Of a DNA stretch of 64,000 bases, positions 55,900-64,000 are shown piece after piece. The position numbers were made by a program, and so were the translations under genes. The DNA is taken from NCBI GenBank assembly GCA_017794945.1, contig CP051239.1, positions 2,594,692 through 2,658,691 of the forward strand. The letters are read 5' to 3'. Source of the stretch: Alcanivorax sp. (GTDB lineage: Bacteria > Pseudomonadota > Gammaproteobacteria > Pseudomonadales > Alcanivoracaceae). Positions within the stretch are counted from its first letter, which is position 1. Every line of letters starts with the position of its first letter. Under the pieces are notes generated by a model. It saw nothing but the letters and a program-made list of their open reading frames with translations. It ran no database searches and was not told where the DNA came from.

Positions 55900-57612
55900 C
55901 TAAAGTCCCAGCTTCTTCTTGAGGAAGTCGACGATGGTGTCCGCGGGAACCTCTTCGGCTTCACCGCTGCGCCGGCTCTTGTATTCCAGCACGCCGTTGT
56001 CCAGGCCGCGCTCGGCCACCAGCACACGGTGCGGGATGCCGATCAGTTCCGCGTCGCTGAACTTCACGCCCACGCGCTCTTTTTCGCGGTCGTCGAACAG
56101 CACCTCGATGCCGGCGGCGGTAAGGTCCGCGTAGAGTTTTTCCGCCACTTCTTTTTCGCGCGGGCTCTTCTTGATGTTGAGCGGAATCAGCGACACCTGG
56201 AAGGGGGCGATGGCCTCCGGCCAGACGATGCCGTTGTCGTCGTGGTTCTGTTCGATGGCGGCGGCCACCACCCGGCTGACGCCGATGCCGTAGCAGCCCA
56301 TGGGCATCACCACGGAGCGGCCGTTGTCGTCCAGCACGGTGGCGTTGAGCGCCTCGGAGTACTTGGTGCCGAGCTGGAAGATGTGGCCCACTTCGATGCC
56401 GCGCTTGATGGTCAGGGTGCCGTTGCCGTCCGGGCTCGGGTCGCCCTCCACCACGTTGCGCAGGTCGGCCACTTCCGGCAGCGCCACGTCGCGCTCCCAG
56501 TTGATGTTGAAGTAGTGCTTGCCGTCCTGGTTGGCGCCGGCGGCGAAGTCGCTCATCAGCGCCACGCTGCGGTCCACCACGCAGGGGATCGGCAGGTTCA
56601 CCGGGCCCAGGGAGCCGGGGCCGGCGCCGATGGCGGCGCGGATTTCCTCTTCCTCGGCGAACGCCATCGGCGTGGCCACGGCGTCCAGCTTCTCCGCCTT
56701 GATGTCGTTGAGCTCGTGATCGCCGCGCACCAGCAGCGCCACCAAGCCGCCTTCGCTGCCTTTCACCACCAGGGTTTTCACGGTCTTCTCGATGGGCAGA
56801 TCGAACTGCTGCACCAGCTGCTCAATGGTCCTGGCGTCCGGCGTGTCGGTGAGCGCCATGTCCGCGCCGGGGGCGGCGCGCTCGCCCGCGGGGGCCACGG
56901 CCTCCGCCAGCTCCACGTTGGCGGCGTAGCCGGACTGGTCGGAGAAGGCGATGTCGTCCTCGCCGGACTCGGCCAGCACATGGAATTCATGGCTGGCGGC
57001 GCCGCCGATGGCGCCGGTGTCCGCTTCCACCGGGCGGTAATCCAGGCCCAGCCGGTCGAAGATCGCGCAGTAGGCGTTGTGCATCACCTGGTAGGTTTGC
57101 GCCAGCGAGTCCATGTCGGTGTGGAAGGAGTAGGCGTCCTTCATGGTGAATTCGCGGGCGCGCATGATGCCGAAGCGCGGCCGGATCTCATCACGGAACT
57201 TGGTCTGGATCTGATAGAAATTGGCCGGCAGCTGCTTGTAGCTGTGGATCTCGTTGCGCACCAGATCGGTGATCACTTCCTCGTGGGTGGGGCCCAGGCA
57301 GAAGGGGTTGTCGTGGCGGTCGGTGAAGCGCAGCAGCTCGGGGCCGTAGGCGGGCGCCCGGCCGGACTCTTCCCACAGCTCCATGGGCTGCACCACCGGC
57401 ATCAGCACTTCCTGGGCGCCGGCGCGGTCCATTTCCTCGCGGATAATACGCTCCACCTTGCGCAGCACGCGCAGACCGGATGGCAGCCAGGTGTACAGGC
57501 CGGAGGCCAGCTTGCGGACCATGCCGGCGCGCAGCATGAGCTGATGGCTGACCACCACCGCGTCCGCGGGGGTTTGTTTAACGGTGCCGAGCAGGTACTG
57601 GGAGGTGCGCAT
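55900..57612 (-). CDS. proS: Prolyl-tRNA synthetase
   Basis: The 570-residue class II synthetase has [53 protein letters not shown], motif 2 [25 protein letters not shown] and motif 3 [17 protein letters not shown]. The YbaK-like editing domain (about 225-390, with [11 protein letters not shown] and [16 protein letters not shown]) hydrolyses mischarged Ala-tRNA(Pro). Length and layout match the bacterial type. Confidence 0.98.
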   Translation of the reverse strand: MRTSQYLLGTVKQTPADAVVVSHQLMLRAGMVRKLASGLYTWLPSGLRVLRKVERIIREEMDRAGAQEVLMPVVQPMELWEESGRAPAYGPELLRFTDRHDNPFCLGPTHEEVITDLVRNEIHSYKQLPANFYQIQTKFRDEIRPRFGIMRAREFTMKDAYSFHTDMDSLAQTYQVMHNAYCAIFDRLGLDYRPVEADTGAIGGAASHEFHVLAESGEDDIAFSDQSGYAANVELAEAVAPAGERAAPGADMALTDTPDARTIEQLVQQFDLPIEKTVKTLVVKGSEGGLVALLVRGDHELNDIKAEKLDAVATPMAFAEEEEIRAAIGAGPGSLGPVNLPIPCVVDRSVALMSDFAAGANQDGKHYFNINWERDVALPEVADLRNVVEGDPSPDGNGTLTIKRGIEVGHIFQLGTKYSEALNATVLDDNGRSVVMPMGCYGIGVSRVVAAAIEQNHDDNGIVWPEAIAPFQVSLIPLNIKKSPREKEVAEKLYADLTAAGIEVLFDDREKERVGVKFSDAELIGIPHRVLVAERGLDNGVLEYKSRRSGEAEEVPADTIVDFLKKKLGL

Positions 57613-57779
57613 GAGGCGTTTCTTATTCCGTGTCAGTGGAGGGAAGCCGAATCGGGCATTCTAGTCAAACTGGGGCGGACGGGCTACCGGGCGCGGCGGT
57701 GTCGTGATCCGGTGGCTTGCAGTGGCTTGCAGCCCGCGCCGTGCCGCTTTATGTTCCGCTTTCGTTTGGGGAGAGATGC

Positions 57780-58190
57780 ATGCTGACAGCAAAACAAGTG
57801 GAAGCGCTGATCCGCGGCGGCCTGCCGGCGGCGGCGGAGCAGGGCGTGGTGGTGGAGTCCGTGGGCGAGAACCGGGCGCGGGTGCGCTACCGGTTCACGG
57901 AGTCGATGATCCGCCCCGGCGGCACCGTGTCCGGCCCCACCCTGATGAGCCTGGCGGACGCCGCCATGTACGCCGCCATCCTCGCCAACCTGGACGGCCA
58001 GGAAATGGCCGTGACCCAGAACCTCAACATCAACTTCCTCAGCAAGCCCGGCCAGGCCGACCTGATCGGCGACGCCGAAATCCTCCGCCTGGGCCGCCGC
58101 TCCGCCATGCTCGAAGTGCGCCTCTACAGCGACGGCAACGACGTGATGGTCGCGCACGTCACCGGCACGTACGCGATCCCGCGCAGTTAA
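57780..58190 (+). CDS. PaaI-type hotdog thioesterase
   Basis: The 136-residue protein has the hotdog-fold central block ESMIRPGGTVSGPTLMSLADAAMYAAILANL (42-72) and LNINFLSKPGQADLIGDAEILRLGRRSAMLEVRLY. The family hydrolyses acyl- or aryl-CoA thioesters; the active-site acid is probably the Asp in SLADAAM. The ATG at 57780 has GGGGAGA upstream. The terminal residues RS and TAA stop come from the first heptad of repeat copy 4. Confidence 0.85.
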   Translation: MLTAKQVEALIRGGLPAAAEQGVVVESVGENRARVRYRFTESMIRPGGTVSGPTLMSLADAAMYAAILANLDGQEMAVTQNLNINFLSKPGQADLIGDAEILRLGRRSAMLEVRLYSDGNDVMVAHVTGTYAIPRS

Positions 58191-58386
58191 CAGTTAAGAG
58201 TTAACAGTGAACAGTGAACAGTGAACAGTGAACAGTTAACAGTTAACAGTTAACAGTTGCGCGAGCGGAGGCTCGCGTAGCTTCAAGCCAAGAGGCCGCG
58301 ACTAGGCTTTGGACGCGGCTTCGACGCCAGACGACCCTGCCGGGCCAGCCCGCGAACTATTAACTGTTAACTATTCACTATTAACT
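58185..58386. repeat. AGTKAAY heptad inverted-arm element, copy 4
   Basis: Left arm: ten heptads in phase (AGTTAAC, AGTTAAG, AGTTAAC, four AGTGAAC, three AGTTAAC) from 58185 to 58254. Right arm: four heptads in reverse complement from 58359 to 58386. The core is about 104 bases and longer than in copies 1 and 3. The left arm supplies the stop of the thioesterase gene; the right arm ends 3 bases from the tamB stop. Confidence 0.92.
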
Positions 58387-58389
58387 GCT

Positions 58390-61300
58390 TCATTCGAGTT
58401 CTTTTTCCCAGATCAGGTCGATGGCTTGGGATTTGCTGCTGGATTGCGCTTCCAGGTGCAGCTGGCGGGTCAGGGTGTAGCGCAGCATGACGGTGGAGAT
58501 GGCGTCGAACAGGCCCACCGCGTAGGTCAGGTAGAGGCGGTCGGAGATCTGTTTGCCGAGCATCAGGGCGGCGTCGGAGGTTTCCCAGTCGCTGCCGATG
58601 GAGATTTCGTCCAGCCCCAGGGTGTCGCCGATCTTGTCGGTGACGCCGCTGCCTTTTTGCAGACCGTAGAGCGCCAGCGCCTGGGCCACCTGGGCGGAAT
58701 CGCTTTGCGAGCCCCGGCTCAAGGAGCGGCCGGTGACCAGATAGGACATGGCCTCGCTTTCTTCCAGGCTGGGGTCGGAGAAGACGCGCGCGTCCGGTTC
58801 CTGCAGGGTGCCGGACAGCTGCACCCCCACCACCAGGTTTTCGCTGGGTATCTTGCGCACCGCGCGGATATCCAGCCCCGGGTTGTCGGGCTGGCCCTGG
58901 AACAGCAAGCGGCCGTTTTCGATCAGCAGGTTCTGGCCGTAGGCGCGGTAGCGGCCCTCGGTGATGATCAGCTCGCCGTTGAGCTGGGCCGGCTGGCCGG
59001 GCTGCTGGCTGACACGCAGCTCGCCGGTGAGGGTGGCGCGCAGCCCGAACCCTTCGAAGCGCACCTGGTCGCCCAGGGTGACGGTGACGCCCATGGCGAA
59101 CGGCAGCGGCGTGGTCTCCTCGGCGCGGGCGTCCACCAGCACCTGGTCCTCGCTGACGGTGACCGCGCTCTCGGGCAGTTCGCGGGGTTTCAGGTCGGCC
59201 TCCGGCACGTTCAGGGTGCCGCTCAGATTCAGGCCGTCACCGTCGCCTTTGAGGGCGAGATCCGGCGAAACGTAGACCTTGGCGTCGGCGCGGTCGGCGA
59301 CCCGCAGGCGCTCGCCGCGCGCCCACAGGTCCATCGCCAGCGGTGAGCGGGTGGGGGTCCAGGTGCCGCCCAGTTCCAGGGTGCCGTCGCCCAGCCGGGC
59401 GCTGCCGTCCAGATTGAGGGTGCCGGAGGCGTCGCCGGTCACCGCCAGGCGAACGCTTTCCGCGCTGATGCCCAGGTCGGGCACCGTGGCGCGGCCGTCG
59501 AGCAGTGCGATCTCCCCGTCCAGCCTGGGGCCGGCGGGGGTACCGCCCAGGTTCAGATCGCCTTGCACCCGGCCCTGCAGCTCACCGACCCGGGGCAGCA
59601 ACGGCGCCAGGTCGTCCAGGCGGGGGATGTCCAGGCGCAGCCGGCCGCTCATCGGCGCGTCCAGGCTCAGGCCGCTTTCCACCCGGGCGTGCACTTCGCC
59701 CTGGTCGGCCACCACCAGATCCAGCTGCTGATCGAGACGGTCGTTGTCCAGGTTGCCGGTGAGCGCCGCTTGCTGGAACACCAGGGTCAGCGGCGGCTCG
59801 GCGCCGACGAAGCGGGTGGAGGCGTCTTCCAGGCTCAGCGACCACTGGCCCCGGGGCCGGTCGACGCGGCCGCCGAAGGTGGCGTCGGCGCGCAGGCGGC
59901 CGTCCAGTTTGACGCCGTCACCGAGCCAGGGGTTGGCCAGCGCCAGGGGCAGGTCGCGGACTTCCAGATTAGCGTCGATGCTGCCATTGGCGGCGTGGTC
60001 GCCCGCCAGGCATAAGCGGCCCGGGTCGTCGCGGCTCTGCAGGCAGAGGTTGTCCAGGGATTGGCGGTCGGCGCCCAGGGTAAAGGGCACCGGCTCCGCC
60101 AGGGTCCAGACGCCCAGTTGTCGCTCCTGCAGTCGCCAGTCGAGCAGGCGCCCGGACCAGACCAGGTCACCGTTGAGGCCGGCCTGGGCGGTGAGCGCGG
60201 TGGCCGCGCCGTCGTTCTCCACCGCCACCTGCAGGCGGTGGTCGCCGCGCCGGCCTTCCACATCGGCGTCCAGGCGCGCCACCCGGGTCTCGCCGTTCTG
60301 GCTCAGCGCCCGCCCCTCCAGCGCCAGGCTCATGGGCGTGTCGCCGGCGTTGAGGTCCTGGAAGCGGGCGCTCAGGGTGTCCAGCCGCCAGTCCTGGTAG
60401 CCCAGGGCGTCACCGTTGGCGGTGCCGCTCAGCCGGGGCGCGTCGAGCGGGCCGCGCAGGCGCCAGTCCGCCCGCAGGCGGCCCCGCGCCGCGCCGTACC
60501 AGCGTGTCAGCCGTTCGATGTTGAGGGTGCCGTCCAGGTTCAGGCTGTCGCCCACTTGCCCGCGGGCGCTGAGGCGGTCCGCGCCCCAGCGGCCGTCCAG
60601 GGTGACCGTCAGATCGCCGCCGGTGTCCTGGCGGGCCTGGCCGTTCAGGGCCACCGGGTCGCCCTGCAGGGTGCCGGTGAGCGACAGCGGGTCGGCGTTC
60701 AGGGCCCAGTCGTCGGCGCCACGCCAATGGCCCCGGGTGCGCGCCTTCAGGGTCAGATCGCCGGGCCAGGCCGGCGCCAGGGTCGCCGGGTTCAGGTGTT
60801 GCCCTTGGGCGTCCAGGTCCCAGGCCAGGCCGTCCTGGTAATCCAGGCGGCCGCTCAGTGTCAGGCTCTGGCCGTCGTTCTTCAGGCTCAGGGTGTCCAG
60901 GGTCAGGCCGTCGAGGCCGGCGTCGCCGAGCAGGGTCACGGCCAGCGGCCGGCCGTCGGCGGTGAGGGTGGTTTGCCCCTGCAGACGGACGTTGTCCAGG
61001 GTGCCCTTGGTGCTGAGCTCGCCTTCGCCCAGGCGCGCCGGCACCGGGGTCTCCACCGGCAGGGGTTGCGCCGGCCAATGATGGCGCAGGTCCAGGTGCA
61101 CCTGACCGTCCCGGTAGCCCAGCTCGCCCTCGGTGATCAGTTGCGCCGGCGCCGAGAGTGTGTGTTCCACCCTGAGGTTTTCCGGTGTGCCCTCGATCCG
61201 CAGCCGACCGGCGGTTTGCGGCACCGCGTCCGGCGCCGCCGGGCGCCGCCAGTCCAGCTCGCCGCGCAGATCATAGGGGGCGCTTAACGGGCCGCTGAGA

Positions 61301-61854
61301 TTGGCGTGCAGGCGGGTGTCGGCCACGCTCAGGGCGACGCGGGGCAGGTTGAGCTTGCGCCAGGCGGCCAGCTCGCGGGCCTCGATGCGGTCGATGTGCA
61401 GCGGTGCTTCGCCGGCCAGGGTGAAGCGGCCCACCGACAGGGTCTCCACGCGCACGCCCAGGGGCAGTGTCAGGTTGTCCGGCAGCTCGAAGGGCGGCGC
61501 GTCCGGTTCCTCCGGCGCCCCCGCCGGCAGCGTCAGGGTCACCTGTTCGGCGCGCACAGCCTGGATCACCAGCCAGCCGCCGAGCAGCTCGCCGGGGGCC
61601 AGTTCCAGGTGCAGGTCGTTCAACGCCACGGCCAGGGTTTGCTCGGCGTCGCCCTGACGGTAGTTGAGCGCGCCCACGTCGACACCGGAGAGCAGGTTGC
61701 CGCGCCAGTCCTCCACGCTCAGTTCGCCGGGCAGATAGGGTCCGGCCCGGTCCAGCAGCCAGAGATTGCCGGCCCGGGTGCCGAGCAGCGCCAACAGGGC
61801 GCCGATCAGCAGCAACGGGATCAGCAGCAGGCCGATCAGCAGGGCGCGCTTCAC
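58390..61854 (-). CDS. tamB: Translocation and assembly module inner-membrane component TamB
   Basis: The 1154-residue protein is anchored by one TM helix at its N-terminus (VKRALLIGLLLIPLLLIGALLALLG) and continues as a long periplasmic beta-rich rod of repeats with many GxLxGxxxxxL-type strands, ending in the DUF490 domain (about 900-1154, with LVTGRSLSRGSQ, DEISIGSDWE and LTYAVGLFDAISTVMLRYTLTRQLHLEAQSS). TamB bridges to TamA and moves autotransporters or phospholipids to the outer membrane. I choose the GTG start overlapping the tamA stop (GTGA); an in-frame ATG 33 bases upstream is the alternative. Confidence 0.92.
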   Translation of the reverse strand: MKRALLIGLLLIPLLLIGALLALLGTRAGNLWLLDRAGPYLPGELSVEDWRGNLLSGVDVGALNYRQGDAEQTLAVALNDLHLELAPGELLGGWLVIQAVRAEQVTLTLPAGAPEEPDAPPFELPDNLTLPLGVRVETLSVGRFTLAGEAPLHIDRIEARELAAWRKLNLPRVALSVADTRLHANLSGPLSAPYDLRGELDWRRPAAPDAVPQTAGRLRIEGTPENLRVEHTLSAPAQLITEGELGYRDGQVHLDLRHHWPAQPLPVETPVPARLGEGELSTKGTLDNVRLQGQTTLTADGRPLAVTLLGDAGLDGLTLDTLSLKNDGQSLTLSGRLDYQDGLAWDLDAQGQHLNPATLAPAWPGDLTLKARTRGHWRGADDWALNADPLSLTGTLQGDPVALNGQARQDTGGDLTVTLDGRWGADRLSARGQVGDSLNLDGTLNIERLTRWYGAARGRLRADWRLRGPLDAPRLSGTANGDALGYQDWRLDTLSARFQDLNAGDTPMSLALEGRALSQNGETRVARLDADVEGRRGDHRLQVAVENDGAATALTAQAGLNGDLVWSGRLLDWRLQERQLGVWTLAEPVPFTLGADRQSLDNLCLQSRDDPGRLCLAGDHAANGSIDANLEVRDLPLALANPWLGDGVKLDGRLRADATFGGRVDRPRGQWSLSLEDASTRFVGAEPPLTLVFQQAALTGNLDNDRLDQQLDLVVADQGEVHARVESGLSLDAPMSGRLRLDIPRLDDLAPLLPRVGELQGRVQGDLNLGGTPAGPRLDGEIALLDGRATVPDLGISAESVRLAVTGDASGTLNLDGSARLGDGTLELGGTWTPTRSPLAMDLWARGERLRVADRADAKVYVSPDLALKGDGDGLNLSGTLNVPEADLKPRELPESAVTVSEDQVLVDARAEETTPLPFAMGVTVTLGDQVRFEGFGLRATLTGELRVSQQPGQPAQLNGELIITEGRYRAYGQNLLIENGRLLFQGQPDNPGLDIRAVRKIPSENLVVGVQLSGTLQEPDARVFSDPSLEESEAMSYLVTGRSLSRGSQSDSAQVAQALALYGLQKGSGVTDKIGDTLGLDEISIGSDWETSDAALMLGKQISDRLYLTYAVGLFDAISTVMLRYTLTRQLHLEAQSSSKSQAIDLIWEKELE

Positions 61855-63620
61855 AGGTCCGGCCCCATGCTCAGGTGCAGCCGCCATTGCCGGCCTTCTT
61901 CGATGCCGCGCGCGAAGTCCACGCGGATCGGGCCCAGCGGCGAGCGCCAGCGCACCCCGAAGCCGGCGCTGCGGCGAATTTCGTAGTCGTCGAAATTGTT
62001 GAAGGCGTTACCGGCGTCGGTGAACACCGCCAGGCTCCACTGCTCGCTGATCGGGTGGTCGTACTCCAGGCTGCCGACCAGCAGGTGGCGGCCGCCGATC
62101 ACTTCGCCGTCGTTGTCCACCGGGCCCAGGGATTCGTAGGCGAAGCCGCGCACGCTGGCGTCGCCGCCGGCGAAGAAGCGGATCGAGGCGGGCAGTTCGG
62201 TGACGTCGGAAACCTCGGTGTAGCCCACTTCGCCGCGGGTGATGACCCGGCCGCCGAACAGCGGAAAGATCAGCTTGCTCCAGCCGTCGAACTGGGTGAA
62301 CGACGCCGACGAGGCCAGCGCCTTGTGGGCGCCGCTGACCTTGCCGCCCAGCCGCCAGCCGAAGCGCGGATAGATCGGGTCGTCGTATTCCACCCGGCTG
62401 AGCTGGAAGCCGGGGATCACCAGCTCCACCTGGTCGAGCTGGTCGGCCACGGTGTAGGTCTCGCGCAGGTATTCCAGCGAGGTGGTGGCCACCCAGTCGG
62501 AGTCGAGTTTGATGATGTAGTCGGCGCTGGTACTGAAAATCTCGCTGTCGCTGGTGTCGGTCTCTTCGTTCACATAGCGGGTGCGCAGCTCGATTTTTTC
62601 GTTGATCGGGTCGCGCAGCGGGATGGTGTAGCCGGCGCCCACGCCCTGACGCACGCTGGAGAGCTCGGTTTCCACCCGCGCGGTGTGGCCGGCGGCGTTG
62701 ACGCGGCGGTTCTCCACGCCCAGCCGCAGGCGCGGGCCGGTGTCGGTGCTGACGCCGACGCCGGCCAGCAGCGCCCATTCGTTACGCGGGTTGAAGTGGA
62801 TGCTCACATCGATGGTCCGGCTGTCCGCGTCCGGTTCGCCGCGGTCCAGGCGCACGGCGCTGAAATAGCCGGCGCCCAAGTAGGCCTGCTGGGTGGCGAG
62901 CAGTTTGTCGTTGCTGAACGGCTCGCCGCTGTCGAATTGCAGATAGGCGCGGCGCAGCCGTTCGTTGATCTGGTCGTCACCGGTCAGGGTGATCTCGCCG
63001 AAGCGGTAGCGCGGGCCGCTGTCCACGTGCAGCACCACCCGCGCTTCACGGCGGTCCCGGTCCACCTCCAGACGGTGGCGGGTGACGCTGCCCTCGGCGT
63101 AACCCCGGTTGATCAATAACTGTTGGAGCGACTGCTTGAGGCGGCTGTAGCGGTCGTGGCGCAGCCGCTGCCCCTGTTCCAGGCCGGCGTTGTCGATGGT
63201 GCGCTGGAACGCCGGGTCGTCGGCGGCGTCGCCGTTGAGGGTGATGTCCAGGGCGCTGATGCGGGTGGGCTCGCCGGGGTCGACCGTGAGGGTGAGGGCG
63301 AAGCAGCGCTCATCATCGGCGTCGCGCCATTGCGGCGTTAACACCGGCTGGTAAAAGCCCAATGCCTGCAGGGCGGCGCGGCTGTTGTCGCGTACCTGGC
63401 GCTGGATCAGGGCTTTCTGGCCGGGGCCGGGGCGGCAGGGGTAACGGCTCAGGTCGATCAGGGTGCGAAGGTTGGCCTCGACGCCTTCCGGCCATTCCCG
63501 GTCGCCGGCGGTCTTCAGGGTCAGTTCCGGGGCCGGGTCGGCGCTGACCCGGCCAGGCATCGCCGAGGCCGTGAGGATGGCCAGGACCGCCAGGGTTGCG
63601 AGGCTGTAACGGCTGCTCAT
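61851..63620 (-). CDS. tamA: Outer-membrane assembly factor TamA
   Basis: The 589-residue Omp85-family protein has a signal peptide (cleavage near VSADP), three POTRA-like domains (about 30-270) and a C-terminal 16-strand barrel with the lid-lock motif region FFAGGDASVRGF (VRGF) and SPLGPIRVDFARGI. It works with TamB, whose gene overlaps its 3' end. ATG 63620 has AAGGGCG upstream; a more 5' methionine at 63665 would put residues before the signal peptide. Confidence 0.95.
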   Translation of the reverse strand: MSSRYSLATLAVLAILTASAMPGRVSADPAPELTLKTAGDREWPEGVEANLRTLIDLSRYPCRPGPGQKALIQRQVRDNSRAALQALGFYQPVLTPQWRDADDERCFALTLTVDPGEPTRISALDITLNGDAADDPAFQRTIDNAGLEQGQRLRHDRYSRLKQSLQQLLINRGYAEGSVTRHRLEVDRDRREARVVLHVDSGPRYRFGEITLTGDDQINERLRRAYLQFDSGEPFSNDKLLATQQAYLGAGYFSAVRLDRGEPDADSRTIDVSIHFNPRNEWALLAGVGVSTDTGPRLRLGVENRRVNAAGHTARVETELSSVRQGVGAGYTIPLRDPINEKIELRTRYVNEETDTSDSEIFSTSADYIIKLDSDWVATTSLEYLRETYTVADQLDQVELVIPGFQLSRVEYDDPIYPRFGWRLGGKVSGAHKALASSASFTQFDGWSKLIFPLFGGRVITRGEVGYTEVSDVTELPASIRFFAGGDASVRGFAYESLGPVDNDGEVIGGRHLLVGSLEYDHPISEQWSLAVFTDAGNAFNNFDDYEIRRSAGFGVRWRSPLGPIRVDFARGIEEGRQWRLHLSMGPDL

Positions 63621-63704
63621 CGGCGCCCTTGTGATTCCTGGAATAAGACACCGCATTGTGGTCAACCTGGTGCACCGGGGGAAGTGTTTCGCGTAATAAC
63701 GGTG

Positions 63705-64000
63705 TTAACGATCGCGCTGGAAGTGGCTCGGGCTGGGGCGCTTTTTCAACCGGCGCTGCAGGGTGCGGCGGTGGATGCCGAGGGCCTCCGCCGCTCTGGA
63801 TATATTGCCGTCGTGGGCGTCAAGAACCCGTTGGATGTGCTCCCACTCCAGACGCTGCAGGGACGGCGGCGCTTCGGGGAGATCGCCGGTGTCGGCGGGG
63901 TCGCGGCCCAGGGCGTCGAGGATTTCCCCGGCGCTGGCCGGTTTGGTGAGGTAATTGTGGGCGCCGCGCCGGGTGGCGGCCACCGCCGCCGGGATGCTGC
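63705..64000 (-). CDS. RegA/PrrA/ActR-type response regulator (C-terminal part)
   Basis: The last 97 codons of a gene cut by the right edge. Visible are the end of a receiver domain with the conserved lysine in LTKPA, a short Pro linker, and a Fis-type HTH (RLEWEHIQRVLDAHDGNISRAAEALGIHRRTLQRRLKKRPS). This layout, a receiver followed by a Fis-like HTH and no AAA domain, is typical of the RegA/PrrA redox regulators that control respiration and fixation genes. It reads towards tamA on the same strand. Confidence 0.8.
   Translation of the reverse strand, partial: SIPAAVAATRRGAHNYLTKPASAGEILDALGRDPADTGDLPEAPPSLQRLEWEHIQRVLDAHDGNISRAAEALGIHRRTLQRRLKKRPSPSHFQRDR

Noticed and set aside
58185..58254. 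Tandem heptads as a CRISPR or minisatellite
   Set aside because: The units are 7 bases with no spacers and the opposite arm is inverted; this is not a CRISPR, and four dispersed copies argue against a single-locus minisatellite.

Overview
The window is a high-GC gammaproteobacterial chromosome segment. Gene content and protein style (class Ia nrdAB with two ATP-cones, TamAB, RstAB-like regulators, a haloalkane dehalogenase, FadL-type porin, acyl-CoA dehydrogenases, possible PraB-like alkane-oxidation protein) suggest a marine hydrocarbon-using bacterium of the Alcanivorax/Alloalcanivorax type. That placement is inference from protein patterns, not from a marker gene. There is no rRNA, tRNA or CRISPR that I can see.

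Left part (1-30 kb): a cut-off metallophosphatase lipoprotein, a GH114 glycosidase, an acetolactate-synthase-like enzyme, nrdB and nrdA on the minus strand behind a 543-base control region with three NrdR boxes and a DnaA box. Divergent from it lie an OmpR-type regulator and sensor kinase, then glpK, two overlapping membrane diguanylate cyclases, argD-argF (minus), an orphan hyuB, a Fur-box-preceded TonB receptor, grxD, a 2-Cys peroxiredoxin, rnt, argG, a beta-propeller protein, and the operon rimB-rimK-aspartoacylase-like followed by an App1-type phosphatase.

Middle (30-40 kb): rhodanese, prpE, a 650-base gene-free patch packed with three long inverted repeats, rhlE, a metallophosphatase lipoprotein, a haloalkane dehalogenase, recQ and a chromate transporter.

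Accessory region (40.2-48.25 kb): two toxin-first toxin-antitoxin pairs, an AP2-like protein, an Rpn-family nuclease whose 5' end is replaced by a REP-like repeat, and a REP-associated tyrosine transposase with an altered HUH motif. Shared short sequences (called R1 and R2 here) bracket these modules, so they look like units put in place by a common process. After that comes an AT-richer stretch with a secreted PraB-like protein and the downstream half of a large lipoprotein gene whose upstream half has the normal high GC: a mosaic gene.

Right part (49.8-64 kb): a FadL-family porin in operon with that lipoprotein, a TetR-acyl-CoA dehydrogenase pair, a ParA-like ATPase divergent from a DUF4062 protein, proS, a hotdog thioesterase, tamB-tamA and the end of a RegA/PrrA-type response regulator.

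The most unusual signals are non-coding. Four intergenic elements are built of AGTKAAY heptads as inverted arms that start on or within a few bases of the stop codons of neighbouring genes. A pair of palindromic elements keeps the same loop but has different, perfectly self-complementary arms. The R1/R2 borders frame the accessory modules.
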